Assembly: GCA_022450045.1 (NCBI GenBank)
Contig: JAKURD010000008.1
Location: 1-64,000 of the forward strand
DNA from: Gracilimonas sp.
GTDB taxonomy: Bacteria; Bacteroidota; Rhodothermia; Balneolales; Balneolaceae
DNA length: 64,000 nucleotides
Direction of reading: 5' to 3'
The position numbers and the translations under genes are program-made. Positions 16,751 through 27,081 of the stretch are shown here, one piece after another. Below the pieces are notes generated by a model. That model did no database searches. It was not told the origin of the DNA and worked only from the letters and a program-made list of their open reading frames with translations. Positions within the stretch are counted from its first letter, which is position 1. The number at the start of each line of letters is the position of its first letter.

Positions 16751-19593
16751 AGAATTACCCGGGCAATCAAAGACGCCGGATGCGCTGCTACTCTATCCAC
16801 CCCATCCTTAATCTGGTGGCGGCACGAAAATCCCGGAGCACAAACTTCATCTTCCTTATTTTCTCTCAACTTCGGAAATAGCACCAACTCACCAATATCC
16901 TGCGAAACCTCATAGTGATCTTTTTCATACCCAAAGCTACCCGCCATTCCGCAGCACCCTGTTTCCAATACTTCGACTTCATATCCGGCAGCTTGCAAGG
17001 CTTCCACTGTTGGCTCATTTCCAACCAGGGCTTTGGCATGACAATGTCCATGCAGCAGCACTTTATTGGATGAATCAGAAACAGGAATACGGTCTTTATT
17101 TTGGGTTATAAACTCCTCAAACATGAAAGAAGAACCCGCCAGTTTTTGAGCAAACGGAAGTTCTTCCTTATCACACAATTCCAGAAATTCATCCCGAAGT
17201 GTCAGTATCTCGGAAGGCTCCAGTCCGATCACAGGAATCCCGGCTTCCACATATTCCTCAAACTCAGCCAATACTTTTTTGGTGATGAATTTGGCTTCCT
17301 TCAGGAACCCTTTGGAAATTTGCGGCCTGCCGCTTTCCATACTTTTAGGGATGATGACTTCATAGTCCATTTTCTCCAATACATACACGGCATCCATGCC
17401 GATCTTTGGCTCGTTGTAATTGGTGAACAGATCCACAAACAGAACCACTTTGTCATCTGATCTTACGGCTCCATTTTTCTTGTGCTTCCGATACAAACTT
17501 CGAAATGTCTTGGATGCAAATGCGGGCATATCCCGTCGCGCATCGATCCCGAACATCTTCTCAAAAACCCATTTTCCCGGTTTTGAAGCTACAGCTTTAT
17601 TGGCAATTCCAGGAGTTATGGAAGCCAATGGAAATAATTTCCCGGCATCAGAGAAAAACCGTTCTTTTAGTTTTGATCCATTTTTCTGATGCCAGCCATT
17701 CATGAATTCCGCCTTCATTTTTGCCATGTCCACATTAGCCGGACATTCACTTTTGCAGGCTTTACAACTCAGGCAAAGATCGAGAGCTTCTTTCAGTTCC
17801 TCCGATTCATAACCCCGGGGATCTTGGCCTGAAAATACCTGCCGAAATACATTGGCTCTTCCACGAGTTGAGTCCTTTTCCTCTTTGGTGGCCATATAAG
17901 AAGGACACATTGTTCCACCGCTTTCAGCTAATTTCCGGCAAACCCCGGCTCCGTTGCAAAGTTCCAAAGCATCACCGAACCCCCCTTCTTTATTCCATGA
18001 AAATACCGTTTCGGCTTCCGGCTTTATGTAGTCGGGAGAAAACCTCAGGTCAGCATCTACCGGTTTGGGATCTACAATTTTACCGGGATTGAAAATATAA
18101 TTCGGGTCCCATATCTCCTTCACCTGCTTCAGAACCGGGAGCATTTCTTCGCCCAGGATCTTCTTGATGTAGGGTGCCCTGACACGGCCATCCCCATGTT
18201 CCCCTGAAAGCGAGCCATTGTATTTTTTGACCAGGTCGGCGATCTCTTCTGCCATCACCTTCATTTTTTCCAAACCTGCTTCGCAGGTGATATCGATCTG
18301 CGGGCGAAGGTGTAATTCCCCCACCGACGCATGGGCGTAAAACACGCAATGAGTATCATGCTTTTTAAGGATTCGCTCAAACTCTTTCACGTACTCCGGG
18401 AGGTCCTGAACACGGACGGCAGTATCCTCACAAAATGATGGAGAACGTCCATCTTTACCTAAGCCCATCAATAAACCAAGCCCGGCTTTTCTAAGATCCC
18501 AAACCCGCTTCATTTCATCAACATCTGTAATGATCGGATAGGCATAACCCAGTGACTTTTCCTTCAGTGTTTTACTCAACGCTTCCGCTTTTTGCTGAAG
18601 TTCCTTCAGGTCATTTCCCTCAAGCTGGGTAATCAAAATGTATCTCGGCTCGCCTTCCAAAAAGAACCGGTTTTTCCGCTGCTCGATGTTTCCTTTGGTG
18701 GCATCCATGATAATATAATCCACCAACTCCACCGCTGCAGGCTCATATCCCACAATGTGGACGGCCGCTTTCATCGCCTCATCCAACGATTCAAACTGAG
18801 GAACAACTACGAGCTTATGCTCATCTTTAGGGATCAAATTCAATTTTGCAGAAACCGTCATTGCCAGGGTCCCTTCACTTCCGCAGAGTAATTCACAGAG
18901 ATTGAATTTCCTTCCTTTCGGGTTAAAAGGCTGCATCTCCACAAGCTTATCCAACGCATAGCCGGTATTTCTACGGATGATGTCTTTGTGTGGATAACTC
19001 CGCTCTATTAGTTCCCGGTTCTGCTCTATCAGCTTCAGCATGGAGCGATAGATATATCCTTCCAGATTATCCAGCTTTTTCCTGGCTTCCAGTTCTTCGG
19101 GAGTCAGCGGTTTGAAATAAGCGACCGAGCCATCACTTAAAACGGCCTCAACTTCGAGGGTATGTTCACGTGTTGTTTGGTACTTGATGGAAAAAGAACC
19201 GGAAGAATTATTCCCGATCATACCGCCTATCATACAGCGATTTGTAGTAGCAGTGTCTGGCCCGAAAAGCAGATCGTATATTCCGGCTTCACGATTCAGG
19301 GTATCCCGGATCACCCCCGGTTGAACATGAGCAATTTTTGAAGCTTCATCCAGATTCAACACATGATCCATATAGCGGGAAACATCCATGATTACTCCCC
19401 CACCTGTTGCCTGCCCGGCCAAACTCGTCCCCGCGCTTCGTGCCGTAATAGAAAACTTGTGCGTATTGGCTTGCCCCACCAATGCCCGGATATCGCTGAT
19501 GGTTTTGGGGAAGGAAACTCCTTCGGGCACTTCCTGATACATGGAAGCATCCTGAGCATATAAATGGCGGGTAAGTGAATCTCGTTGAATCAA
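16747..19593 (-). CDS. FAD-linked oxidase/Fe-S fusion, D-lactate or glycolate dehydrogenase type
   Basis: A 948-aa fusion. Residues about 20-240 form a PCMH-type FAD-binding domain (TARSAGTSLAGQATGGG, CMIGGMIGNNSSGSFSIKYQT), followed by the FAD-oxidase C domain to about 535 (FYAHASVGELHLRPQID, SLSGEHGDGRVRAPY). Fe-S ligands follow in GAGVCRKL...GTMCPSY and CLSCKACKSECP, then cysteine-rich CCG domains (GHCHAKALVG, ETGCCGMAGSFGYEKDHYEVS). This order corresponds to GlcD plus GlcF in one chain and resembles the YdiJ family (D-2-hydroxyacid dehydrogenases). The likely substrate is a D-2-hydroxy acid with electrons passed to the respiratory chain; the exact substrate is not readable. Confidence 0.87.
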   Translation of the reverse strand: MIQRDSLTRHLYAQDASMYQEVPEGVSFPKTISDIRALVGQANTHKFSITARSAGTSLAGQATGGGVIMDVSRYMDHVLNLDEASKIAHVQPGVIRDTLNREAGIYDLLFGPDTATTNRCMIGGMIGNNSSGSFSIKYQTTREHTLEVEAVLSDGSVAYFKPLTPEELEARKKLDNLEGYIYRSMLKLIEQNRELIERSYPHKDIIRRNTGYALDKLVEMQPFNPKGRKFNLCELLCGSEGTLAMTVSAKLNLIPKDEHKLVVVPQFESLDEAMKAAVHIVGYEPAAVELVDYIIMDATKGNIEQRKNRFFLEGEPRYILITQLEGNDLKELQQKAEALSKTLKEKSLGYAYPIITDVDEMKRVWDLRKAGLGLLMGLGKDGRSPSFCEDTAVRVQDLPEYVKEFERILKKHDTHCVFYAHASVGELHLRPQIDITCEAGLEKMKVMAEEIADLVKKYNGSLSGEHGDGRVRAPYIKKILGEEMLPVLKQVKEIWDPNYIFNPGKIVDPKPVDADLRFSPDYIKPEAETVFSWNKEGGFGDALELCNGAGVCRKLAESGGTMCPSYMATKEEKDSTRGRANVFRQVFSGQDPRGYESEELKEALDLCLSCKACKSECPANVDMAKMKAEFMNGWHQKNGSKLKERFFSDAGKLFPLASITPGIANKAVASKPGKWVFEKMFGIDARRDMPAFASKTFRSLYRKHKKNGAVRSDDKVVLFVDLFTNYNEPKIGMDAVYVLEKMDYEVIIPKSMESGRPQISKGFLKEAKFITKKVLAEFEEYVEAGIPVIGLEPSEILTLRDEFLELCDKEELPFAQKLAGSSFMFEEFITQNKDRIPVSDSSNKVLLHGHCHAKALVGNEPTVEALQAAGYEVEVLETGCCGMAGSFGYEKDHYEVSQDIGELVLFPKLRENKEDEVCAPGFSCRHQIKDGVDRVAAHPASLIARVIL

Positions 19594-19661
19594 AAAAGCT
19601 CCTGCTGAATTAGGGCAGTAGTTTGAGGTTAATTCGGGATAAATTCAATGAGTAATTGGTA

Positions 19662-21041
19662 TTAATTATTTTTTATCCACTCCGTGATCTTCCCCAGGAA
19701 TCCATCTACAAATTCTTTCTCCAAAAGTGCATATTCGGAAACCTGTCCGCTTTCAGCTTGCTGAAAAAGGTGGTTCGCATTTGGAAAAACCTCCATTTCA
19801 TAACTTACTCCTGCCTTTTCCAGGGCACTCTCAATCGGTTTTCTGTTTAGCTCTTCGGTAACCTGAGTATCCTTTCCTCCAAATAATACCAGAACCGGGA
19901 TATCCAATTCTTTGAGGTCTTCAGCCGGATCATAGAATAGCAATGACTTTACCTGAGGAGAACCATATACAGCCACTAACTGATCTACCTGTTGATTTAC
20001 AAAAGCATCAATATCCGGAATGCCTGCTTTTTGACTTTCAGGCAATGACTCGATCATGCTCCTGTATTGATCCATGTAATTTTGTCTGGCTATTTCAACA
20101 TTCTCATCATCGCGAATCGCAACCATTAGCTCTTCGCGCAACGTGATCTCTTTCTCCACTGCGTGATCAGGATGTACTCCTTCTCCATATGCCTGCTTCA
20201 CCTGGGAGCGAAGTACTTCTTTCAGGCTTACACCGGTTGAGGCCATCAGGATCAGCTTATCTACCTCCTGATTTTCATCCGCTACCTTTCCAGCTACAAC
20301 ACCACCCTGACTGTGCCCTATCAGTATAATCTCTGAAAAGGATTCTTTTTCAAGATCATTCAGGTAATCAATGATTGCATTGACATCGCTTGCCAGCATA
20401 TTCAGCGTTGCATCTGAAAAGGTGCCGGTCGATCTTCCAATTTGACGATCATCATACCGAAAGCTGGATATTCCATGTTGCTTGAGATGCTCCGCCATTT
20501 CCGCAAAGATCTTAAATCCAAATACATCTGAATTTCGATCCTGGGCTCCACTTCCTGAGATCATGATTACAAAGGGAGAGTTTTCAGAATTCTTCGGAGT
20601 AACCAAAGTTCCGGCAATTTCCACTGCCCCGGCAGGAATGATCAGTTCTTTTCCCTCACCGAGTATTTTTTCAGGCTCATCTGATGAACTTTGTTTTTCG
20701 AGCTCGAACGGGAAAGCAGACATACCCTGTTTATACATTCCCGTGATCAAACTGTCGGATTCTAATACCCCTTCAAAATCACCGTTTCCCTGTCCGGTAA
20801 AGAAAGTAAAAAAAACGGAATCTTCTTTTTGTTCTATTCTCGTCAGGTTCAAACCCATTGCCCCTTGCTGGGGAATATCAAGCTTGCCTGAGTAAGACCC
20901 CGACTCTGCCTCAATATGAAACACTACTTTGAGCTGTTGCCCCTGAATGTTGATCGCCCCTTCCCAATCACCGGAAATTGATGTTTGGGCATTTACGGAA
21001 AAGCAGAACAATGATAAAATCGTGATGGCTAATAGTCGCAT
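19662..21041 (-). CDS. Secreted alpha/beta hydrolase
   Basis: A 459-aa protein with an N-terminal signal peptide (MRLLAITILSLFCFSVNA). Residues about 20-115 form a beta-rich domain seen before such hydrolases. The hydrolase core has the nucleophile elbow GHSQGG, an oxyanion-hole region MISGSGAQDRN and a late DIPVLVLFGGKDTQV and NANHLF that supply the Asp and His of the triad. The protein probably acts in the periplasm; an esterase or peptidase substrate cannot be assigned. Confidence 0.85.
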   Translation of the reverse strand: MRLLAITILSLFCFSVNAQTSISGDWEGAINIQGQQLKVVFHIEAESGSYSGKLDIPQQGAMGLNLTRIEQKEDSVFFTFFTGQGNGDFEGVLESDSLITGMYKQGMSAFPFELEKQSSSDEPEKILGEGKELIIPAGAVEIAGTLVTPKNSENSPFVIMISGSGAQDRNSDVFGFKIFAEMAEHLKQHGISSFRYDDRQIGRSTGTFSDATLNMLASDVNAIIDYLNDLEKESFSEIILIGHSQGGVVAGKVADENQEVDKLILMASTGVSLKEVLRSQVKQAYGEGVHPDHAVEKEITLREELMVAIRDDENVEIARQNYMDQYRSMIESLPESQKAGIPDIDAFVNQQVDQLVAVYGSPQVKSLLFYDPAEDLKELDIPVLVLFGGKDTQVTEELNRKPIESALEKAGVSYEMEVFPNANHLFQQAESGQVSEYALLEKEFVDGFLGKITEWIKNN

Positions 21042-21183
21042 GGCATACAGCCTTTTAAAATTAGGAGTAATTGCAGGTTCCGCTCTTAGGTTACGAAAAA
21101 GTAAATGATAAATTTTATAAAAATGACTACATCCTAATTAACGTCAGTTCGAGATAATTATCCTCATTAAAGCCTTTGAGACA

Positions 21184-21495
21184 CGGTCTGATGACTCCAA
21201 GTCCATCAGATCGTATCCGTAGTTGTTTGCCCTGCTCCTCGGTCTGATGGCTCTAAGTCCATCTGACCGATTGCCTGATTTGAGCACCTAAGCTTGTTCT
21301 TAACCTAATCCAACATCCTGCGCCTGCACCATCGATCAGATGGGTAATCCATCAGATCGAGTTCGTGGTTGTTAAATCTACTTCCCGGTCTGCCGGCTCT
21401 AAGCCGTCTGACCGATTGCTTGATTCAAGCACCCAACCTTGTTCTTGTCCACTTTAACAACTTCTGGGGCCTAATCCATCCATCAGATGGATCTT
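21184..21495. repeat. Tandem array of hairpin repeats (two degenerate ~149-bp units plus a partial)
   Basis: Two consecutive units align: 21184-21332 and 21333-21480. Each has a first hairpin (GATCAGATGG...CCATCAGATC in unit 2, 21335-21358), a spacer with GTAGTTGTT or GTGGTTGTT, a second hairpin (CGGTCTGATGG...CCATCTGACCG at 21240-21269; CGGTCTGCCGGCT...AGCCGTCTGACCG at 21386-21414) and a conserved tail ATTGCYTGATT-AAGCACC-TTGTTCTT. A partial hairpin follows at 21477-21494. No coding frame is evident. This is a dispersed-repeat type structure of unknown role. Confidence 0.75.
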
Positions 21496-21548
21496 ATAGC
21501 CATTTTAAAATTCTTTTTGGAGCATTCTTTAAATCAAATTCACACTAA

Positions 21549-22763
21549 TTAAGCTGTTTGTGGGAAAGAAAAATTAGCTTCTACTTTTCTAACGATCTCA
21601 TCCCCAATAGCCAACCCGGCAGTTGCAGCGGGACTCGGTGCATTCAGTACGTGAATTTGTCGATCTACAACTTCGAAGTAAAAATCATCAAGGATCTCTC
21701 CATTGGGTTGAAGCGCCATCGCCCGAATTCCGGATGGCGATACTCTCAGGTGTTTTTCCTGAACTTCTGGAATCAGTTTCTGTAATCCTTGTACGAAGGC
21801 CTTTTTAGAGAAGGAGCGCTTGTATTCATCCAGTCCCATGCGCCAGTGTTGGCGGGCCATTTTCCAAAATCCCGGGAAGTTCAAGGTCTCGGTGGTTTCC
21901 TTCAAGCTGAAAGAAAACTTTTTATATCCTTCCCGTTTGAAAGCAAATACTGCATTGGGTCCACATTCAATTCCACCCAAAGCCATGCGGGTGAAATGAA
22001 CTCCCAGAAATGGAAATTCAGGATTGGGCAGCGGATAGATCAGGTTATTCACCAAATACTCTGCTTCCGGTTTTAACTCGTAATATTCCCCTTTAAAAGG
22101 TACGATCTTGACCGGAGAATGAACTCCTGCAAAACGAGCGACATGGTCGGAATATAAACCGGCACAATTCACTAAAAACCGGGAATGTACGTGCTTACCT
22201 CCTGCTTCAATAACAATTTTATCTCCTTTATCCGATATATTACTGACTGCACTGTTGAACTGAACCTTGCCATTTCCCTCTTCCAGCAGCTTCATCAATA
22301 CCCTGCACATTTTGGCATAATCCACAATACCTGCGCAAGGTACACGAATGGCGGCAACTCCGTTTACGTGAGGTTCGAGTTCATTCAGGCGGTCTGCATC
22401 GATCATTTCAATGCCTTCTATCTCGTTTTGGAGACCTCGTTCAAAAATTTCCTGAAGTTTAGGGATCTTGGATTCGTCCGTAGCTACAATTACTTTGCCG
22501 CATACGTCGATGGCAACATCGTGTTGCCTGCAAAAATCGACCAGCTGATGACGGCCATCCACGCAATTACGTGCTTTATAACTTCCGGGTTTATAGTAGA
22601 TCCCTGAGTGGATCACCCCGGAATTTTTCCCGGTTTGATGAGCTGCCACCCGATCTTCCTTTTCAAGGACAAGGATCCGTGCTTCCGGATATTTTAGCGA
22701 TAATTTATAAGCCGTAGAAAGGCCAACTATACCGGCCCCAACAATCGTGAAATCGTACATCAT
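21549..22763 (-). CDS. lhgO: L-2-hydroxyglutarate oxidase
   Basis: FAD enzyme that oxidises L-2-hydroxyglutarate to 2-oxoglutarate and feeds electrons to the quinone pool. 404 aa. The Rossmann motif VGAGIVGLSTAYKLS is at the N-terminus, followed by the family-typical HQTGKNSGVIHSGIYYKPGS and later NCAGLYSDHVARFAG and SPAATAGLAIGDEIV. The length and motifs agree with LhgO (YgaF) proteins. It appears to be a single-gene unit. An IS3 remnant begins 21 bp upstream of its start codon and may have altered its promoter. Confidence 0.92.
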   Translation of the reverse strand: MMYDFTIVGAGIVGLSTAYKLSLKYPEARILVLEKEDRVAAHQTGKNSGVIHSGIYYKPGSYKARNCVDGRHQLVDFCRQHDVAIDVCGKVIVATDESKIPKLQEIFERGLQNEIEGIEMIDADRLNELEPHVNGVAAIRVPCAGIVDYAKMCRVLMKLLEEGNGKVQFNSAVSNISDKGDKIVIEAGGKHVHSRFLVNCAGLYSDHVARFAGVHSPVKIVPFKGEYYELKPEAEYLVNNLIYPLPNPEFPFLGVHFTRMALGGIECGPNAVFAFKREGYKKFSFSLKETTETLNFPGFWKMARQHWRMGLDEYKRSFSKKAFVQGLQKLIPEVQEKHLRVSPSGIRAMALQPNGEILDDFYFEVVDRQIHVLNAPSPAATAGLAIGDEIVRKVEANFSFPQTA

Positions 22764-22783
22764 GGGGCTAAGATATGATTTAT

Positions 22784-23221
22784 TGTCTCGTCCTAAAATA
22801 GATTGACAGTTTTAGGGTGATGATTTTTTAACCGAGGGAGTATTTCTCTCTTTTTTTTATGAACCTCATTGGGAATTTGCATGTCAAGACTTAGATAAGG
22901 ACGTTCATTATTATAGCTGTAGACAGATTCAGCTACAAGTTTTTCTAAATCTTTCTTGTTTGCACACTGAGTGAATAAGAACTCCTCTTTGAGTATTCCA
23001 TTTATTCGTTCAGCAAGAGCATTTTGATAGCAATCATAGCCACCGCTCATCGAGGGGAATGATGTTATTAGTTTCCAGTATCCGTTAACAATAGCCCAAA
23101 CAATATTGTAGTCCGCGATCCGAATGATAGATCGCTGATTCAGAGCCAATACGCTCGGTTGGTGTTTCCTTGGTTTTCCAGAATAAGTCAAATTAGTGTC
23201 AACCTATCTTAGGACGGGACA
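22784..23221 (-). mobile_element. Internally deleted IS3-family element with both terminal inverted repeats
   Basis: The left end TGTCTCGTCCTAAAATAGAT (22784-22803) and the right end, reading inward TGTCCCGTCCTAAGATAGGT (23221-23202), match at most positions. At 438 bp it is far shorter than a full IS3/IS150-type element (about 1.4 kb) and holds only the end of the transposase. It lies between lhgO and the broken susD gene. Confidence 0.75.
22793..23191 (-). pseudogene. IS3-family transposase OrfB, C-terminal remnant
   Basis: A 132-aa frame. The C-terminal part SMSGGYDCYQNALAERINGILKEEF and YNNERPYLSLDMQIPNEVH is the end of the integrase core of IS3-family OrfB, including the catalytic Glu region. 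The upstream catalytic Asp residues are missing and the N-terminal 30 residues do not resemble the family, consistent with an internal deletion. It cannot be an active transposase. Confidence 0.8.
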
Positions 23222-23233
23222 CTTGATGAAATA

Positions 23234-23263
23234 AAAAAGGCCGGTTTATAAACCAGCCTTTTT
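23234..23263 (-). terminator. Rho-independent terminator of the susCD operon
   Basis: Read on the minus strand, AAAAAGGCTGGTTTATAAAC continues into CGGCCTTTTTT: a stem of about 9 bp (one mismatch) with a short ATA loop followed by T residues, 15 bp after the susD stop. Confidence 0.75.
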
Positions 23264-23277
23264 CGATCCATATGTCG

Positions 23278-23529
23278 CTAAGAACCAATGTTTTCATTTT
23301 CAGGTAATGGAAAAGATTCCCAAACATTATCTTCCGTTCTATCCAGCGGAAGTTCATCCAAACGATCATATCTTCTCATATCAATCCATCGGTGTCCTTC
23401 AAAGAAAAGCTCATATCGGCGCTGATTAAGCATCTCGTCAATTACCTCGGCCTGACCTCCAATACCTCGGTTAAAATCAGGAAGTCCCGCATTATTTCGA
23501 ATAATGTTCAGATCATCTTCAGCAGCATC
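23278..23529 (-). pseudogene. SusD/RagB-family lipoprotein, C-terminal fragment
   Basis: Encodes the end of a SusD protein: DAAEDDLNIIRNNAGLPDF, then MLNQRRYELFFEGHRWIDMRRYDRL, the classic SusD C-terminal signature, ending with TAG. It was separated from its N-terminal part by IS630. Removing the element and one copy of the TA target joins AGD-L-DAAEDD in frame with no lost base, giving a 457-aa SusD. A methionine inside the IS terminal repeat makes the fragment look like a separate gene, but it is not. Confidence 0.88.
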
Positions 23530-23531
23530 TA

Positions 23532-24651
23532 GTGTCGCTACCACTTAATTCGTAATGTATTCTTTCCCATACGTCCAGTTGAATGGTTTGGCCTTGTTCT
23601 GGTTGTACTCTTTGATGTAACTCATGAGTTGATCAACAAGCTGCCGGCTGGAATGCCACACCCCATCTTTTAATATTTTACGACTCATAATACTAAACCA
23701 AATCTCAATCTGATTGAGCCAAGACGCATAGGTGGGGGTAAAATGGACGTGAAATTTTCGCTTTTTAGCCAGCCACTGGCTCACCTGTTTATTTTTGTGC
23801 GTCGACAGGTTATCCATTATAAGGTGAACCTGTACATTGCGGTATTTACGATCCAAGTATTTGAGAAACTTCAGAAAGTTTTCTGAATTGTTGCGATCCA
23901 CCTGCCGGGCGGTAACTTCACCGGTTTGCACAGCAAGAGCCGCCATTAAATTAACCGTCCCGTTGCGTTTGCAGGTGTTGGTGAGTCGCCGGGGATTGCC
24001 TTTACGCAGGGGTAATTCTGGTTGAGTGCGATCCAGAGCCTGAATCTGTGTTTTTTCATCCACCGATAGAACCAGGGCGTTTTCAGGGGGATTCAAATAC
24101 AGCCCGATAATATCGATCATCTTGGATTCAAATTCAGGGTCCGGGCTGGCCCCGCACCAGTAATCGGTCTTATGAGGTTGTAAGTCGGCTCCCCGCAGGA
24201 TCTCGGACACCCAGCTTTGGCTCATCCCGCACTCCCCGGCTATCTCATGCTGGCTGTAGCGTTGTGTGCCGCTTTCGGTACGCTGGCAGGCCAGGTGAAT
24301 CACCTTGCTGCGGTCCACTTCGGTAAATTGAGCGGGTTTGCCGGGCCGTGGCGCGTCTTTTAATCCGTCCAGCCCAGCGCTGGCAAATCGTTTACGCCAT
24401 TTACCGATTACATTCTCAGTAACACCGTTTTTTTCACTTGAGGCTTTGTAAGTAAGACCGTTTTTCCAGTCCAGAATAATGTGTGCGCGCACATTCAAGC
24501 GACGTTCAATTTTATGTGAACGGGCATAGGTAATGAGTTGATCGAGGACGTGTTCCGGAAGATCCGGGAAGGAAAGTTTGCTCATGTATTTTTATTCTGA
24601 ATATACGAAAAGCATAACTTATTTACCCTAATAATTTAGTGGTAATGACAC
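23532..24651 (-). mobile_element. IS630-family insertion sequence in susD
   Basis: A 1120-bp element. The terminal inverted repeats are GTGTCGCTACCACTTAATT (left, plus strand) and AATTTAGTGGTAATGACAC (right), matching at 16 of 19 positions when inverted. The flanking TA at 23530-23531 and 24652-24653 is the TA target duplication typical of IS630/Tc1/mariner. One intact transposase gene fills it. The intact transposase and clean target duplication suggest a recent insertion. Confidence 0.93.
23545..24585 (-). CDS. IS630-family transposase
   Basis: A 346-aa DDE transposase. The N-terminal half holds helix-turn-helix segments (YKASSEKNGVTENVIGKWRKRF; GECGMSQSWVSEILRGA). The catalytic region shows LVLSVDEKTQIQALDR (first Asp), VHLIMDNLSTHKNKQV (second Asp) and TPTYASWLNQIEIWFSIM (the acidic third position). 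The stop codon lies inside the left terminal repeat. The frame is complete, so it is likely active. Confidence 0.93.
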   Translation of the reverse strand: MSKLSFPDLPEHVLDQLITYARSHKIERRLNVRAHIILDWKNGLTYKASSEKNGVTENVIGKWRKRFASAGLDGLKDAPRPGKPAQFTEVDRSKVIHLACQRTESGTQRYSQHEIAGECGMSQSWVSEILRGADLQPHKTDYWCGASPDPEFESKMIDIIGLYLNPPENALVLSVDEKTQIQALDRTQPELPLRKGNPRRLTNTCKRNGTVNLMAALAVQTGEVTARQVDRNNSENFLKFLKYLDRKYRNVQVHLIMDNLSTHKNKQVSQWLAKKRKFHVHFTPTYASWLNQIEIWFSIMSRKILKDGVWHSSRQLVDQLMSYIKEYNQNKAKPFNWTYGKEYITN

Positions 24652-25773
24652 TAGATCACCAGCATTATTTCGTTGTGCTAAAGCTTCTGCTCTAATGAGG
24701 ATAAGCTCAGCATTTCGGATTATGGGCATAGGTGCAGTTTGGTTTTGGTATACAAACAGGCCATAATCACTGGAAAGACCATCAAGGGATGCCGCCTCAT
24801 CTCGTAAAACAACTTTTACATCTATGCGCTCATCGTTGTTTTCAGCATCATCAACCCAGGAATTATGTGCTACCCAGCTATCGCCGGAACCCGCCTGTGG
24901 ATCTGAGAATACTGGATTCAACATATCATTATTTGCAGTAGAATACACGTGATATACACCCATACCTAAGGGGGCATTGACATTGATGAAAGACTCGGGC
25001 AGATAATCATCTAAAGCTCCAATCCAATCTTCCTGATAAACTGCTACACGTGCTCTTAAAGCCCTGTTAAATTCCCTGAAAGTTTCAGGAGTGTTAAAGC
25101 TCTCAAATCCACTTGACAAAGAAAATGCAAAATTATCTCCAGCATCATCCAGATTTGTTGCTGCTTCATCCAGAAGAGTCGCAATTAAATCCTCGGAATC
25201 TGCTTTAGACAAAACATCTCCTGTTGAAGAAAAATCTTCTTCAGGCTGTATCCTTATTCCATTTTCATTTGTAAGGGTAAGTGCCATCAGATATTGATAG
25301 GCTTTCATAGTTTTTGCAAATCCTAATACTCCATTGTATTCCTCATCGGTAAATACACCGTCCTCATTTAGTGTTTTAGCGGCTTGAATTAGAATATTAG
25401 AGTTACGGATCACGGAATAGCAGGAAGCCCAAGGCCTGGTAATATAGAATGAACCTGCATCAAGTTGGGAATTACCTTTCCCCAATAGATCCGCTGTATT
25501 ACGGGGTTCTGCCGCAAGAAAACGATACATTTCACGGCCTATCATGCCCACATTTATATGGTATATGCGAAGTTCTTCCCGCAAACCGGATTCTGTTCCA
25601 GTTACCAAAGTATTTATATCAGATGGCGTGGGATTGTTAATAATCTGATTTAATTCTGAGTTATTAGGATCCGATCTATCTTCTATACTCAAGATATCGC
25701 AGCCTGTACTCAGTACAACAATGGCACATATTAATGCCACGTAGCTCAAAAAATTATTTTTTAGATATTTCAT
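24652..25773 (-). pseudogene. SusD/RagB-family lipoprotein, N-terminal fragment
   Basis: Outer-membrane nutrient-binding lipoprotein partner of SusC. The lipoprotein signal peptide ends at LSTGC (MKYLKNNFLSYVALICAIVV before it). TPR-like helical segments follow (YNGVLGFAKTMKAYQYLMALT) and a SusD core (IRNAELILIRAEALAQRNNAG). The frame breaks at the IS630 junction after NAGDL. It lies 18 bp after the susC stop, so the pair formed an operon. The substrate is unknown; no glycosidase or peptidase gene is adjacent. Confidence 0.88.
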
Positions 25774-25791
25774 AATAGTGATACCTCTGAA

Positions 25792-27081
25792 TTAAAAATC
25801 AAATTTTAGATGGAAGTAGTATTGCTTCGAAGAAGGATAGGGAGCAACTTCAATACCTTGTGCAATAGGTTGGTTCCCAAAATTCGAAACTTCAGGATCA
25901 TAACTGCGATAAGGTGAAATCGTAATCAAATTGGTTGCTGATGCTCCAAAGCGAATACCTCGGATACCTTCACTAATTTTAGAAATTATTGATTCCGGGA
26001 TACTGTAATACAAACCAATTTCTCTTAACCGTAAATAAGAACCATCCTGAATAAATTGATCTGTACTTACTCCAAGCAGGCTCGTTCTTTTAACACCGTT
26101 TGGTGTATCGTCAGTAATATCTGCTGCTTCATTTCTAAAATCGGTAAAAGTAAGATCTGTATCATCATAATCCGGTGTGGTTCCGTTCAGATCAAACAGA
26201 AGCTCCGTTAAATTGATAACATCTCCGCCTTTTTTCCAATGAAACAAGAAAGAGAAATCTAAATTTTTGAAAAGTTGAAAGTCATTTCCAAAAGACATTT
26301 GAAAATCCGGCTCTCCATCTCCAAGTTTTTTATTAACAATAACAGGGTTACCACTTCCATCGGTAACTAAATTTCCGTTATCATCAACTTGTGGATCTAT
26401 CCCGACAATTTGAGTAGCTGATTTTCCTTCTTCAATACGGTAAACACCTAAAGAAGTACCAAATCCACCCACATCAAAAGCAGGAACAGGAAGATCCGTC
26501 ACTTTAGAAGTATTTTTCCAAAAATTAATGTTGGAGTTCCATATAAAATCAGGGTTTGATACCGGCTGCAGGTTTAAGCTAACTTCTACCCCTCTGTTTC
26601 TCATTTCACCGGAGTTGAAACTTTCAAAACTAAAACCAGTTGAGGGCTCTAATTCTCTCTGTAACAGCATATCTTGAATCTTTTTTTGATATACGGTGAA
26701 TTCTAGCGAGGCAAGCCCATCAGCTACACTTATATCAAAACCACCTTCAATTTCCTGTTGGCGCTCAGGCTTGATGTTTTCAAGACCTCGAACATTGGTA
26801 ACCAACGTTCCGCCAAGACCCCCAATATTTGAAGGTGCAAGGGAAGTAAATTTTGCACCAAAAGTGGCAAGGTTACCCGTCTGTCCGTAAGCAACTCTGA
26901 ACTTTAAATTATCTATCGCATCGTTATCCCAAAAATCTTCGTTTGTCATATTCCAGGCAAATGAGGCCTTAGGATACATGTATATTTTACTTACGTTTCC
27001 ATTTCTATCAGATTTATCTCCTCTTAATCCTAGAGTGGCAACATAGATATCACTCCAGTTTATTTCTTCCTGACTAAACCA
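25792..27081 (-). pseudogene. SusC/RagA TonB-dependent transporter, C-terminal fragment
   Basis: Encodes about 430 residues of outer-membrane beta-barrel: WFSQEEINWSDIYVATLGLRG, the SusC signature region NDFQLFKNLDFSFLFHWKKGGD and the terminal strand YPSSKQYYFHLKFDF ending in an aromatic residue, as required for barrel assembly. The upstream part is cut off by an IS200/IS605 element. Apparent residues before WFSQEE are read from the IS end hairpin. Confidence 0.87.
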
